Origin: Bradyrhizobium sp. CCGB01
GTDB lineage: Bacteria; Pseudomonadota; Alphaproteobacteria; Rhizobiales; Xanthobacteraceae
Direction: 5' to 3'
DNA length: 64,000 nt
Assembly: GCF_024199795.1 (NCBI RefSeq)
Contig: NZ_JANADK010000001.1
Location: forward strand, 2,790,001-2,854,000
In this document: piece by piece, positions 53,925 to 62,749 of the stretch
Position numbering within the stretch: the stretch's first letter is position 1
Layout of the letters: every line of letters starts with the position of its first letter
Position numbers and translations under genes: made by a program
Notes under the pieces: model-generated
Database searches by the model: none
Told to the model about the DNA's origin: nothing
Seen by the model: the letters and a program-made list of their open reading frames with translations, nothing else

Positions 53925-55169
53925 TCAGGCCTTCATCTCGCAGGGATTCTGTTCCCGGGTCGGATAGATCGTCTCCAGCGGATCGTTCGCCGCCGGCACC
54001 ACATCGCCGAGCACCAGCATGTCCCACTGGTCCTTCATCTGGTCCTTCGGCTTGACGGTGAACGGATAGGCCTCCTGCACGAGCTGGTGATCCCAGCTGC
54101 GGAAATAGGCTTTTCGCGCCTTGCCAATGTCGAACTGCGCCTGCTTCTCGAAGTAGGCGATCAGCTCGTTGCTGTCGGTCGACTTCGTCGTGTTGATCGC
54201 CTCCGCCAGCAGCTTCAGCGTCACATATTCGATCCAGGCGTGGTTCTCCGGCGGCTTGCCATATTTTTTGGTGAAGGCCGCGACGAAGGCCTGCGACGTC
54301 GGATTGTTCAGCGTGTGATACCAGACCGTCGGCCAGGTACCGCTGAGATTGCCCGCGCCCGCGGCCCAGGCATCGCCGGTGTTGAGATTGAAGCCGACCA
54401 GCGGATAGGGGAAGCCGAACTCGGCATATTGCTTGACGAGATTGGTGACCTGGTTGCCGGCGAGATTGCAGCAGACCACGTCGGGCTTGGCCTGCCGTAC
54501 CTTGAGGAGATACGGGCTGAAATCGGTGACGTCGGTGGCGATCAGCTCGTCGCCGATCAGGTTCGCCTCATGCGCGCCAAAGAACGATTTTGCGGCTTTC
54601 AGCAGGTCGTGGCCGAAGATGTAGTCGGCCGTGAGCGTGAAGAACTTCTTGCCCTTCACCATGCCCTTCTGCGACAGCGCGGTGCCGACCGCGTTGACCA
54701 TCACGGTGTTCGGGATGTCGCAGTGGAACGAGTACTTGTTGCAGTTCTTGCCGCGCAGCGCGTCCGAGCGTGCGCCGGTCGAGAAGAACACCTTCTTGTT
54801 GCGCTCGGCGACCTGCATGATGGTGAGCGAGGAGGCCGAGGAGATCTCGCCGAGCAGCACCGCTGCGCCGTCCTGCTCCAGCATGCGCTGGGCTTTCGTG
54901 GCGGCGGTCGCGGGATTGATCGAGTCTTCCGAGAGCAGGTCGATCTGCTTGCCCATGATGCCGCCGGACGCATTGATCTCTTCGGCCGCGAGCCTCACGC
55001 CCAGCTGCGCGTAGCTGCCGATCACGCCGAGAAAGCCGGTCAGCGGCGTCAGGTGCCCGATCCGGATCTTCTCGGCCTGTGCCCTGACGATGGATGGAAA
55101 CCCAAGTGCGGACACGCCAGCGAAGGCTGCGCCCGTGCGTAACAACGTCCGTCGGCTGGTGCGGATCAT
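53925..55169 (-). CDS. Amide/branched-chain ABC substrate-binding protein (LivK-like), Tat-type signal
   Basis: A 414-residue protein from ATG 55,169 (GGGGAGGAG upstream). The N-terminus MIRTSRRTLLRTGAAFAGVS has a twin-Arg and a long hydrophobic region, so Tat export is likely. The fold follows the Leu/Ile/Val-binding family (IRIGHLTPLTGFLGVIGSYA, then GEISSASSLTIMQVAERNKK). The ligand is probably a small amide or organic acid used by the ThDP/SDR cluster across the IclR gene. First gene of the importer operon. Confidence 0.9.
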   Translation of the reverse strand: MIRTSRRTLLRTGAAFAGVSALGFPSIVRAQAEKIRIGHLTPLTGFLGVIGSYAQLGVRLAAEEINASGGIMGKQIDLLSEDSINPATAATKAQRMLEQDGAAVLLGEISSASSLTIMQVAERNKKVFFSTGARSDALRGKNCNKYSFHCDIPNTVMVNAVGTALSQKGMVKGKKFFTLTADYIFGHDLLKAAKSFFGAHEANLIGDELIATDVTDFSPYLLKVRQAKPDVVCCNLAGNQVTNLVKQYAEFGFPYPLVGFNLNTGDAWAAGAGNLSGTWPTVWYHTLNNPTSQAFVAAFTKKYGKPPENHAWIEYVTLKLLAEAINTTKSTDSNELIAYFEKQAQFDIGKARKAYFRSWDHQLVQEAYPFTVKPKDQMKDQWDMLVLGDVVPAANDPLETIYPTREQNPCEMKA

Positions 55170-55210
55170 GTCTGTCTCCTCCCCGGGGTGCATCGTGTGC
55201 CTCCCTTTCA

Positions 55211-55224
55211 AAACCGGATATCCG
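55211..55224. promoter_or_regulatory. Palindrome in the importer operon promoter region
   Basis: ACCGGATATCCGGT is a perfect 14-base palindrome 42 bases before the binding-protein start. The IclR-family regulator encoded next door is the natural candidate to bind it. TCACAATA beside it also appears before the ThDP enzyme gene near 56,335. Confidence 0.5.
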
Positions 55225-55314
55225 GTATTGTGAGAGACGTTCTTTTAATGCTGGAGGATAATCCCGAACGCCATTGCCGGTGTCAACCGGCAAAATCGCC
55301 GCTCGGGTTGCGGC

Positions 55315-56280
55315 TCAGGCTTTTTGCGTGAGCGCCTTTTGCGCCGAGCCCTTGGCGCCGAATTCGGCCGACAGCCGGTCGGCAGCGGCCTGCACGACCT
55401 GCGCGCTGGCGTGCAGCGCCTGGTTGGAGAGCCGCCAGATCGGGCCGGAAATGCCGAGCGCACCGATCACCTGTCCGGTGAAATCGGTGACGGGCACGGC
55501 GACGCAGCGCACTTCCGGATTGAACTCGCCGTCGTCGAAGGCAACGCCGGTGCGCTGCACCTCGGCAATCTCGCGCATCAGCGCGGCGGGATTGCTGATG
55601 GATTTGGGCGTCGAGGGTTTGAGTTCCACGCGATCGATGAACCTCTTGAGCTGCTCGGGACGGAGCGAGGCCAGAATGATCTTGCCGAGCGCGGTGCAAT
55701 GAGCCGGCCGCACCACGCCGACACGATCGGTCAATTGAAACGCGCCGGGACCGCTGGTGCGCGCGATCACGACCACCGCATCGCCCATCCGCACGGCGAA
55801 ATGGCTGCTTTCGCTGGTCTGGAGCGACAGCTCCTCCAGCACGGGCGTTGCGACATTGACCATCTCGATCTCGTCGAGCGCGGATGCCGCGAGCGCAAAC
55901 AAAGGGCGTCCGATGCGGTAGCGCTTGTTGTCCTTCTCCTGGCGAAGATAGCCGAGCGAGACCAGCGTCTTTGCCAGATGAAACGTGGTCGAGTTGTGCA
56001 GGCCGACGAGCTTGCTGAGTTCCGCAAGCCCAATCCCCTCGCGATGGCGCGCCACCTCCTCGAGGATCGAGAAGGCGCGGCCGAGCGACTGAACGCCGCC
56101 GCCGCGCTGCTTGTCCTCGGCGTCATCGTCGCTTTCGGGTGTGGGGCTGGGGACCAGTTTCGCAATCGCGGCCTTGCGCGGGCTTGCGGGCTTCTCGCCG
56201 GTCGTCGGCTTGGTGCGCGATCTCAAGGACAAGGCCCCTTCTTTCAAATCCGTCGTGACTCGATGCTGCGACAGTAGCAC
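55315..56280 (-). CDS. IclR-family transcriptional regulator
   Basis: A 321-residue protein, with a Ser/Lys-rich extension of about 60 residues before the winged helix (VQSLGRAFSILEEVARHREG; LAELSKLVGLHNSTTFHLAK). The effector domain follows (about 150-310). It lies between the importer operon (same strand, downstream) and the ThDP enzyme operon (divergent), so it probably controls both. Confidence 0.9.
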   Translation of the reverse strand: MLLSQHRVTTDLKEGALSLRSRTKPTTGEKPASPRKAAIAKLVPSPTPESDDDAEDKQRGGGVQSLGRAFSILEEVARHREGIGLAELSKLVGLHNSTTFHLAKTLVSLGYLRQEKDNKRYRIGRPLFALAASALDEIEMVNVATPVLEELSLQTSESSHFAVRMGDAVVVIARTSGPGAFQLTDRVGVVRPAHCTALGKIILASLRPEQLKRFIDRVELKPSTPKSISNPAALMREIAEVQRTGVAFDDGEFNPEVRCVAVPVTDFTGQVIGALGISGPIWRLSNQALHASAQVVQAAADRLSAEFGAKGSAQKALTQKA

Positions 56281-56450
56281 GCAACCACGCAGCCGTCGGA
56301 GCCGAGCCCGCGTTTCCTCAGGTCAACAGACTATCACAATATAAATTGACGTACAGCATTATGAGAAATAGGGTGCCCGCGGCTCAGCGACGACCGTCCC
56401 ATTCTCTGCATCGGTCCATAAGAAGTCGTGGGTCGGCAGGAGACGGGTTG
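56281..56450. promoter_or_regulatory. Divergent promoter region (IclR / ThDP enzyme)
   Basis: TCACAATATAAATTGACG near 56,333-56,350 carries a TTGACG -35 on the plus strand. TCACAATA is repeated near the importer operon palindrome. This is the most likely place for an IclR site. Confidence 0.35.
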
Positions 56451-58250
56451 ATGTCGAAGAACATGCTCAATGGCGCCCAGGTCATTGTCGATTATCTGAT
56501 CCAGGAGAAGGTGCCGCAGGTGTTCGGGCTATGCGGCCACGGCAACATCCAGTTCATCGATGCGCTGTACGAACGCTCCCAGGAGATCAAGACGATCTCC
56601 GTGCATCACGAGAGCGTCGCCGGCTTCATGGCCGACGTCTACTACCGCGTCTCGGGCAGGCCGACGGCGACCTTTACTTCGTGCGGGCCGGGCTCCGCCA
56701 ATTTGCCGATCTCGCTCGCCAACGCCTTCCTCGACTCCGTGCCGTTCATGGCGATCACCGGCAATGTGCCGACCAGCCAGTTCAATCGCGGCGCGTTCCA
56801 GGAGATGTATCGGCACTATCAGGCCGACTTCCCCTCGACCGTGCGCACGATGTGCAAGAAGGTGTTTCAACCGACGCGCGGCGAGATGGTGCCGCTGGCG
56901 GTGCGGCAGGCCTGGAAGACGATGGTCACGGGGCGACCGGGGCCCGTGGTGGTCGATGTGCCCTTCGACGTCTTCATGGAATCGGCGGCCGAAGAGGCGC
57001 CGAAGGCGATCGAGTGGAGCGCCAACATCTCCAGCCGCTGCGGCGCCGATCCTGAAGGTGTCGAGAAGGCGGTCGACATGCTGCTCGCGGCGGAACGGCC
57101 GGTGATGCTGGTCGGGCAGGGCGTACGCTATGGCGGCGCGGCCGACGAGCTGCGCAAGCTCGCCGAGCGGCTTCAGATTCCGGTGGCGGCATCAGCGAGC
57201 GGGCTAGGCGCGCTCGACGTCAATCATCCGCTGGCGCTCGGCCTCGTCGCACGCGCCGGCCACTATCAGGCCAACCACGCCGCGCGCCAGGCCGACGTGC
57301 TGCTCGCGCTCGGCGTCCGCTTCGACGATCGAACCTCGAGCTCGTGGATTCCCGGCTATTCCTTCACCATCCCGCCGACGCGGCTGATCCACGTCGACAT
57401 CGACCCCGAGGAGATCGGCCGCAACTATCCCGTTGCGCTCGGGCTGATGGCCGACGTGCGCACGTTCCTGCGCCAGGTCCACGCCGAGCTCGATCGCCGC
57501 GACAACCTCTTCAAAAAGTCCGATGCGCGCAAGAAATGGCTGGCGCAGATCGATGGCTATCGCAAGGAGTGGGACAAGTTCGTCGCGCCCGGCTTCTCCG
57601 ACGACACCACCCCGATCAATCCGCAGCGCGCGGCGGCCGAGATCGACAAGGCGCTGCCGGAAGACGCGATCCTCGTGTCGGACATCGGCGTGCATCACAA
57701 CTGGCTGCTCGGCTTCTGCAAGCCGAAGCGGCCGGATTCGCTGATTGGCTCGATGGGCTTTGGTCCGATGGGCTTTGGCGTTGCCGGCGTGATGGGCGCG
57801 AAATTCGCGGCGCCCGATCGCCCCTGCGTATCGGTGTGCGGGGACGGCGCCTTCTTCATGCACGCGAACGTGCTGGGCACGGCGGTCGAGTACAATCTGC
57901 CCGTGGTCTGGGTGGTCTGGAACAATTACGCCTATGCCTCGATCCGTGGACTTCAGCGCGGCTACCTCGGCGGACGCGAGCTTGCGACCGACTTCAGGCA
58001 TCCCGAGACGGGCGAGCGTTACAATCCGGACTTTGCGGCGATGGCGCGCTCTTGCGGCGTCGAGGGCGTGCGGGTCGACCGGCCCGGCGATCTTGGCGAA
58101 GCGATTCGCAAGGGCATCGCCGCGAACAGGCCTTATCTGATTGACGTCGACATCGCCGCCGACGTCAATCCGTCTGGCGCCGGCGTCTGGGAATTGCCGG
58201 GCCTGGGCCAAAGCAAGGCCGGCATCGGTACGCGCTTCCAGCCGGGCTGA
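56451..58250 (+). CDS. ThDP-dependent enzyme, acetolactate synthase-like
   Basis: A 599-residue enzyme; GGAGACGGGTTG before ATG 56,451. Glu54 (SVHHESVAGF) activates the cofactor; the middle FAD/NAD-fold domain has the usual DVLLALGVRF; ThDP/Mg is held by GDG at 464-466 and the Asn about 28 residues on (VWNNYAYASI). Members make or cleave C-C bonds next to a keto group. Substrate is unknown, though the organic-acid importer, SDR and cupin around it suggest a carboxylic-acid route. Confidence 0.9.
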   Translation: MSKNMLNGAQVIVDYLIQEKVPQVFGLCGHGNIQFIDALYERSQEIKTISVHHESVAGFMADVYYRVSGRPTATFTSCGPGSANLPISLANAFLDSVPFMAITGNVPTSQFNRGAFQEMYRHYQADFPSTVRTMCKKVFQPTRGEMVPLAVRQAWKTMVTGRPGPVVVDVPFDVFMESAAEEAPKAIEWSANISSRCGADPEGVEKAVDMLLAAERPVMLVGQGVRYGGAADELRKLAERLQIPVAASASGLGALDVNHPLALGLVARAGHYQANHAARQADVLLALGVRFDDRTSSSWIPGYSFTIPPTRLIHVDIDPEEIGRNYPVALGLMADVRTFLRQVHAELDRRDNLFKKSDARKKWLAQIDGYRKEWDKFVAPGFSDDTTPINPQRAAAEIDKALPEDAILVSDIGVHHNWLLGFCKPKRPDSLIGSMGFGPMGFGVAGVMGAKFAAPDRPCVSVCGDGAFFMHANVLGTAVEYNLPVVWVVWNNYAYASIRGLQRGYLGGRELATDFRHPETGERYNPDFAAMARSCGVEGVRVDRPGDLGEAIRKGIAANRPYLIDVDIAADVNPSGAGVWELPGLGQSKAGIGTRFQPG

Positions 58251-58293
58251 TCGCGCGGGCTCAACAATCAAACAGGAATGTCGGGAGATCGGA

Positions 58294-58998
58294 ATGACGC
58301 TCGCAGGCAAAAAGGTCGTCGTGGTCGGCGGCTCCTCTGGAATCGGGCTGGCCACGGCAGAGCTTGCCAAGAGTCAAGGCGCGGACGTCATCATCGCCTC
58401 GCGCAGCGCCGCAAAGCTTGATCCCGTCGCCGAGCGGCTGAAGGTGACGGCTATCGCTGCCGACGTCACCAGCGACCAGAGCGTCGCTGACCTGTTCCGC
58501 CGCATCGGCGCCGTCGATCATGTCGTGCTCACGGCCGCGCAATTGCGCACTGGCCCGTTCAGGACGGTTGCGATGGACGACGTGCGCGCCACCATGGAAG
58601 GCAAGTTCTGGGGCGCCTGGCGCGTTGCGCGCGAGGCCGAGATCCGTCCGGGCGGCTCGCTGACGCTGGTCACCGGCTTTCTCAGCGTCGGGCCGCGGCC
58701 GAACTCGGCGATCATCAGCGCCGCGAACGGCGCGCTGGAATCGCTGACCCGCGCGCTCGCGCTCGAGCTTGCGCCGGTGCGGGTGAATGCGGTGTCGCCC
58801 GGCGTGATCGACACGCCGATCCGGGCGGCGATGCCGGAAGCTGTGCGGAAGGAGATGCTGGCGAAGACGGCCGCCGCGCTGCCGGTCGGCCGCGTCGGTG
58901 CGGCCGAGGACATCGCCTGGCAGATATTGAGCTTCATGGCGAACGGCTTTGCCACGGGCTCGATCGTCTATGTCGACGGCGGCGCGCTGGTGAACTAG
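58294..58998 (+). CDS. SDR-fold protein lacking the catalytic Tyr and Lys
   Basis: A 234-residue protein from ATG 58,294. The nucleotide loop VVGGSSGIGLA is present. Where classical SDRs have Y-x3-K, this one reads SAIISAANGALESLTRALAL: Tyr is replaced by Ile and Lys by Asn. VNAVSPGVIDTPI keeps the SDR C-terminal pattern. It may have another catalytic way or be a partner/binding protein. 43 bases after the ThDP gene, 11 before the cupin, so the three form an operon. Confidence 0.85.
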   Translation: MTLAGKKVVVVGGSSGIGLATAELAKSQGADVIIASRSAAKLDPVAERLKVTAIAADVTSDQSVADLFRRIGAVDHVVLTAAQLRTGPFRTVAMDDVRATMEGKFWGAWRVAREAEIRPGGSLTLVTGFLSVGPRPNSAIISAANGALESLTRALALELAPVRVNAVSPGVIDTPIRAAMPEAVRKEMLAKTAAALPVGRVGAAEDIAWQILSFMANGFATGSIVYVDGGALVN

Positions 58999-59009
58999 GG
59001 AGCACGATC

Positions 59010-59393
59010 ATGGCCGAGCAAAGCAATGCCGCCTTCATCCGCAACATCGCCGAGGTGCCCTGGCGCGAATTCCCAAATCACTTCGGCGGCGCGCTGTCGA
59101 AGCCGCTGGTGATGCCGGAGACCGCGGGCTCGCGCCACATCGATTATCGCATCTCCATGTACCAGCCGATGGCCCATGTCGCACGCCATCACCACAAGGT
59201 GCAGGAGCAGGTCTATCACGTGCTCGAAGGCGAGGGGCTGATGGAGATCGCGGGCAAGAACCATGTCGTGCGCAAGCACGACGTGATCTTCCTGCCGCCC
59301 GGCGTCGAGCACGCGATCTCGAATTCCGGTCTGACGGATCTCGTGTTCCTGGTGGTGACGTCGCCGGTGACCGACGACGACAAGCCGGTGTGA
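59010..59393 (+). CDS. Cupin-domain protein
   Basis: A 127-residue single-domain cupin. Motif 1 (HVARHHHKVQEQVYHVLEGE) supplies His/His/Glu and motif 2 (FLPPGVEHAISNSG) the last His, so a metal site is complete. It may be an isomerase, a dioxygenase or a sensor of the pathway. The gene follows the SDR by 11 bases. Confidence 0.87.
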   Translation: MAEQSNAAFIRNIAEVPWREFPNHFGGALSKPLVMPETAGSRHIDYRISMYQPMAHVARHHHKVQEQVYHVLEGEGLMEIAGKNHVVRKHDVIFLPPGVEHAISNSGLTDLVFLVVTSPVTDDDKPV

Positions 59394-59397
59394 GCGG

Positions 59398-60345
59398 TCA
59401 GCGATCGCTCGATGCGAAACGGACGGCGCGGGCCTTCGCGCTTTTTCCGGCCGCGCGCACCGCAATGATGATGCGCGCCTTGCCGTGGGTGCTCTTCCGG
59501 ATCACGGAGGCAAGACGCTTGCGTGCACGGTTGGCGGTCGATCGCGCCGCCATTTGCTCGGCCTTGCGAATGATGGCGGCAGCGGAGGGTGTCAGGTTCA
59601 CCGGAACCCAGGCGACGTCCTTCGTCTTGGACAGGCTGCCGACGCCTTCGCATGGCGCTTCGCGCGGCAGGTCGATCCGGATCGCGAGGGCGTCCGCGCG
59701 CTCGGTCCAGTCCTCGGCCCTGGTGCCGGTGATGATGCGGACATAGTCGCGCGTCTCGCGCGGCAGCTCGCTTTCCCTGGCAAGCCACTTCTGGATGCGG
59801 CCGGGGCCGGCGTTATACGCGGCCGCGGCAAGGCCGAGATTGCCGAAATCGTCGCGGAGCTTGCGCAGGAATCTGGCTGATGCCGGCAGCGCCTTCATCG
59901 CATCGAAGGGATCGTCAAGCCCGACTTCGGCGGCAGTCTCCGGCATGAACTGCGCAACGCCCTGTGCGCCGGCCTGGCTGACCTCGTTCGATTTGAAGCG
60001 GCTCTCCTGCCAGATCAGGCGGGCGAAGAACGGCACCGGAATGCCGCTCGTTTCGGCGGCCTGGCGAAGTGCGTGGCAGAATCGTTCGGTCGGCGAAGCA
60101 GGCGCCTGCACGACAGCTTCGACTGCGCGCGGCGGCTCGGGTGTCTCTTCATAGGCCGCGCGCGCGTTGGTCAGCTCGATGGCTTGCACGCTCGCGAGGA
60201 AGAGCTCGACAACTGGAACAAGTGGCGAGGCTTGAGTGTTTTGAAGAACAACGCGGTCGAAAGTTGATGTCTGCCGGGACGGCGACGGATCGAGGTCGCA
60301 CATCAGAATCAGAAACGCGGCGCAAGCCGCGACGACAAATCGCAT
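59398..60345 (-). CDS. Lytic murein transglycosylase (SLT domain)
   Basis: A 315-residue exported protein; signal segment at the start (FVVAACAAFLILMCDL). The SLT domain (about 90-215) has the catalytic Glu in LIWQESRFKSNEVSQ, then AQGVAQFMPETAAEVGL and AYNAGPGRI. It cuts glycan strands to leave 1,6-anhydro ends. The last 90 residues are basic. It is divergent from the L,D-transpeptidase gene, also a cell-wall enzyme. Confidence 0.9.
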   Translation of the reverse strand: MRFVVAACAAFLILMCDLDPSPSRQTSTFDRVVLQNTQASPLVPVVELFLASVQAIELTNARAAYEETPEPPRAVEAVVQAPASPTERFCHALRQAAETSGIPVPFFARLIWQESRFKSNEVSQAGAQGVAQFMPETAAEVGLDDPFDAMKALPASARFLRKLRDDFGNLGLAAAAYNAGPGRIQKWLARESELPRETRDYVRIITGTRAEDWTERADALAIRIDLPREAPCEGVGSLSKTKDVAWVPVNLTPSAAAIIRKAEQMAARSTANRARKRLASVIRKSTHGKARIIIAVRAAGKSAKARAVRFASSDR

Positions 60346-60524
60346 TGCTGGGGCAACCTCGAACTGTGGGTGAACGGCCAGCGATGCGCCGGCAATAAGG
60401 AGTTCTTAACCGTCCGATTGCGGCAAAGCTGCGGTCTCGCCGGTTCCGTCGGTGTTACTACGGTGTTCCCGAAGTGAAACTCTCCGCGGTTTTTGCGGAG
60501 CGTTGGTGAATTGGGACGAGCGAC

Positions 60525-61556
60525 ATGACGCGGTGGATGCTTGGTGCGGTGATTGCGCTGTGGGTGACCTGTCCGGCACTCGCGAACAATCTCGATGCCA
60601 CCGCAGTGAACGACGCCGCGCGTCCGGCAAAACAGCCTGCGACCGACAAGGTCAACGCATCCGTTGTGAAGCTTCAGGTCATGCTGGACCGTGCGCAATT
60701 CTCGCCCGGCGAGATCGACGGCAAGCTCGGCGAGAACGCGCAAAAGGCGCTGAGAGCATTTGCCGAGCAGAACGGTATCGCATCCGACAAGACAATAGCG
60801 CCGGAGCTCTGGGAGAGATTGAGCGCGGCGAGTGAAGGTCCCGTTGTCGTCGAGTACAAGATCGCCGACACCGATGTGAAGGGACCGTTCCTGAAGGTGT
60901 TGCCGGGCAAGCTGGAGGACATGAAGTCGCTGCAGGCGCTGAGCTACACCAGCCCGCTCGAGGGGCTCGCCGAGAAATTCCACATGAGCGAGGATTTGCT
61001 TCGATCGCTCAATCCAGGCAAGTCCTTCGACAAGGCCGGCGAGACGATCATCGTTGCAAACGTTTCGGCACGGCGAGAGCTGCCACGCATTGTGCGGGTC
61101 GAAGTCGACAAGAAGAATGGGACATTGAAGGCGTTCGACGGGTCCGATCGTCTGCTCGCGTTCTATCCGGCATCAATCGGCAGCCCGGATCGCCCGACGC
61201 CGAGCGGCACGCTCAAGGTCACCAGCACCAGCGAGAAGCCGACCTACCGCTACAATCCCGACTACAAGTTTCACAGCGTCAAGTCCAAGAAGCCGTTCGA
61301 CGTCAAGCCGGGCCCGAACAATCCGGTCGGGGCGTACTGGATCGGCCTGTCGGCGCAGGGGTATGGTATCCACGGCACGGCGGAGCCCGACAAGGTCAGC
61401 AAGTCCGCGTCGCATGGCTGCATCAGGTTGACGAATTGGGACGTGCGCACGCTCGGCGACAACCTCAAGCGCGGCACGCCGGTCGTTTTCCTCGATGCGC
61501 CCACGGATTCGTCATCGAAGCAAGGGAAGCCTGCCGCCAGGCGCGCCGCGAACTAG
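60525..61556 (+). CDS. L,D-transpeptidase (YkuD) with peptidoglycan-binding domain
   Basis: A 343-residue exported protein; signal MTRWMLGAVIALWVTCPALA. A PG_binding_1-like domain (about 45-95, LQVMLDRAQFSPGEIDGKLG), a LysM-like stretch and the YkuD domain follow. The catalytic Cys299 is in SHGCIRL, with HGTAEP upstream of it. It forms 3-3 crosslinks. Its TAG stop is within the CTAG where element B is inserted. Confidence 0.92.
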   Translation: MTRWMLGAVIALWVTCPALANNLDATAVNDAARPAKQPATDKVNASVVKLQVMLDRAQFSPGEIDGKLGENAQKALRAFAEQNGIASDKTIAPELWERLSAASEGPVVVEYKIADTDVKGPFLKVLPGKLEDMKSLQALSYTSPLEGLAEKFHMSEDLLRSLNPGKSFDKAGETIIVANVSARRELPRIVRVEVDKKNGTLKAFDGSDRLLAFYPASIGSPDRPTPSGTLKVTSTSEKPTYRYNPDYKFHSVKSKKPFDVKPGPNNPVGAYWIGLSAQGYGIHGTAEPDKVSKSASHGCIRLTNWDVRTLGDNLKRGTPVVFLDAPTDSSSKQGKPAARRAAN

Positions 61557-61743
61557 GGCGTGTACTCATAAACCCGATCAGCCCACGCGGAGGTAGGGCT
61601 CGTGTCCGTTTAGTCTTCAAGACCGGACATCGCCAGTTCGCCCTAGCTAGCCCGCTAAGGGCCAGAAGCTGACTTAACGGTCTGCAAACCCTAGTCGTCA
61701 GAGAGCTGCCAGCTAAGAGGGTCCTCGTGCTACTTTAGCGGGC

Positions 61744-61974
61744 ATGTCACCCTTCAGCATTCGCTCCACCCTTATGCTCGTCCTCGTCGTCGGGGGCACG
61801 TCAAGCGCCTACATGTTCCTCGGCCTCAGCCTCGTCGTGGTACTGATAGCGTTGGGCCTAGCCTGCCTTGTATACGTTCCATTCGCTAAGAGCTACGGAT
61901 GGGGCAATGAGGGGCGTCTCACGAGACATCTCAGTCGTCCGCCATTCGAAGACGAAAGCCGCAGAGCCAGTTAG
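61744..61974 (+). CDS. Small two-span membrane protein (76 aa), cargo of element B
   Basis: From ATG 61,744 the product starts MSPFSIRSTLMLVLVVGGTS and has two spans (LMLVLVVGG... and LSLVVVLIALGLACLVYVPF) and a charged tail. No good ribosome site. Not recognised. Confidence 0.45.
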   Translation: MSPFSIRSTLMLVLVVGGTSSAYMFLGLSLVVVLIALGLACLVYVPFAKSYGWGNEGRLTRHLSRPPFEDESRRAS

Positions 61975-62007
61975 GCGCCAGAGCGTTCGTACCCTGGAGG
62001 AACAGGG

Positions 62008-62295
62008 ATGACTGTTTCAGAGGAAGTCCGAGTTTGGCGGTTTCGAGTGCGAGGCTTTGCGGTTGCTGGAGTTGTATGTCTCGCCCTGATTTTCTTGCTG
62101 AAGATTTTCGATCCAACCGAGTTCGTGAAAAGCTTCATTCGTCCGCTTGTTCTGCTTCTGATTTTCCTTTGGTTGTGCGGGCTATATTGCACCTACCGGT
62201 ATTGGACAGATTTTAGAGAAGATGAAGTCCGGCGCGGCGGATCAGAGCAAACCGCTCGCGCAAAATGGCTTAAACTGCACCCACCCCTTGGCTAA
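62008..62295 (+). CDS. Small two-span membrane protein (95 aa), cargo of element B
   Basis: GGAGGAACAGGG precedes ATG 62,008, a strong start. The product starts MTVSEEVRVWRFRVRGFAVA, with spans about 16-33 and 45-63, then a charged C-terminal part. Not recognised. With its neighbour it is the only cargo of the element. Confidence 0.6.
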   Translation: MTVSEEVRVWRFRVRGFAVAGVVCLALIFLLKIFDPTEFVKSFIRPLVLLLIFLWLCGLYCTYRYWTDFREDEVRRGGSEQTARAKWLKLHPPLG

Positions 62296-62393
62296 ATGCT
62301 GGATAGGCCGCTTTGGGTCACAAGCCGCCGATCACGCTCAATGTGGCAGACTTCCGCTTTGCATTCGCAAGCCGACGTTTATGAGTACACGCC

Positions 62394-62669
62394 CTAGTCT
62401 TTCGGGAAGTCCTTACGCATCGCGATCTCTGCGGCGTCGCCAGGCGACAGCACGGTCTGGTCGAACGCGGCTTGCGGCCTCGTCATGATGTCGTAGAGCG
62501 AGATACCCTTGATGGGCTTTCCCATGAGCTCGCGAACGCAGTCGGCGAGCGTGCCGTTGTAGACCAGATAGGGCGGACCTCTGTCCTTCTGTCTCTCGCC
62601 CTTCAGCGACGGCCACTTCTTCAACTCGGCCGGCGCGTCATAGGCGATCGGCGATCCCTCTTTGAACAT
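62394..62669 (-). CDS. Conserved hypothetical protein (91 aa)
   Basis: ATG 62,669; similarity-like reading continues upstream (TLPETK) without a normal start, so the true start may be earlier. Contains LADCVRELMGKPIKGISLYD, a segment I know from small Bradyrhizobium proteins of unknown function. Its TAG stop (62,394-62,396) lies in the right-end CTAG of element B. Confidence 0.65.
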   Translation of the reverse strand: MFKEGSPIAYDAPAELKKWPSLKGERQKDRGPPYLVYNGTLADCVRELMGKPIKGISLYDIMTRPQAAFDQTVLSPGDAAEIAMRKDFPKD

Positions 62670-62749
62670 GCGCTTGGTCTCAGGCAGTGTGAAATGCCTG
62701 AAAACCTTACGGCCTGCCCGGTAAACGCTTGTTAAAGAATTAGTTCAAA

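Larger units (their letters stand above)
61553..62397. mobile_element. Transposase-less element B (845 bp) with perfect 21-bp inverted ends
   Basis: Bases 61,553-61,573 (starting CTAGGGCGTGTACTCATA) and 62,377-62,397 are exact inverted copies. Each end lies in CTAG with TA as the probable duplicated target, the preference of IS630-type transposases. Left 115 bp and right 92 bp match element A at 10,433. The interior has only two short membrane-protein frames. Removing the element joins ACTAG and TCTTT.., restoring the shared stop of two convergent genes. Confidence 0.85.

Noticed and set aside
53127..55142. 671-codon open frame on the plus strand
   Set aside because: It lies opposite LivH and the binding-protein gene, has biased Arg/Glu/Asp/His composition and no recognisable domain; it is an antisense shadow of GC-rich codons.
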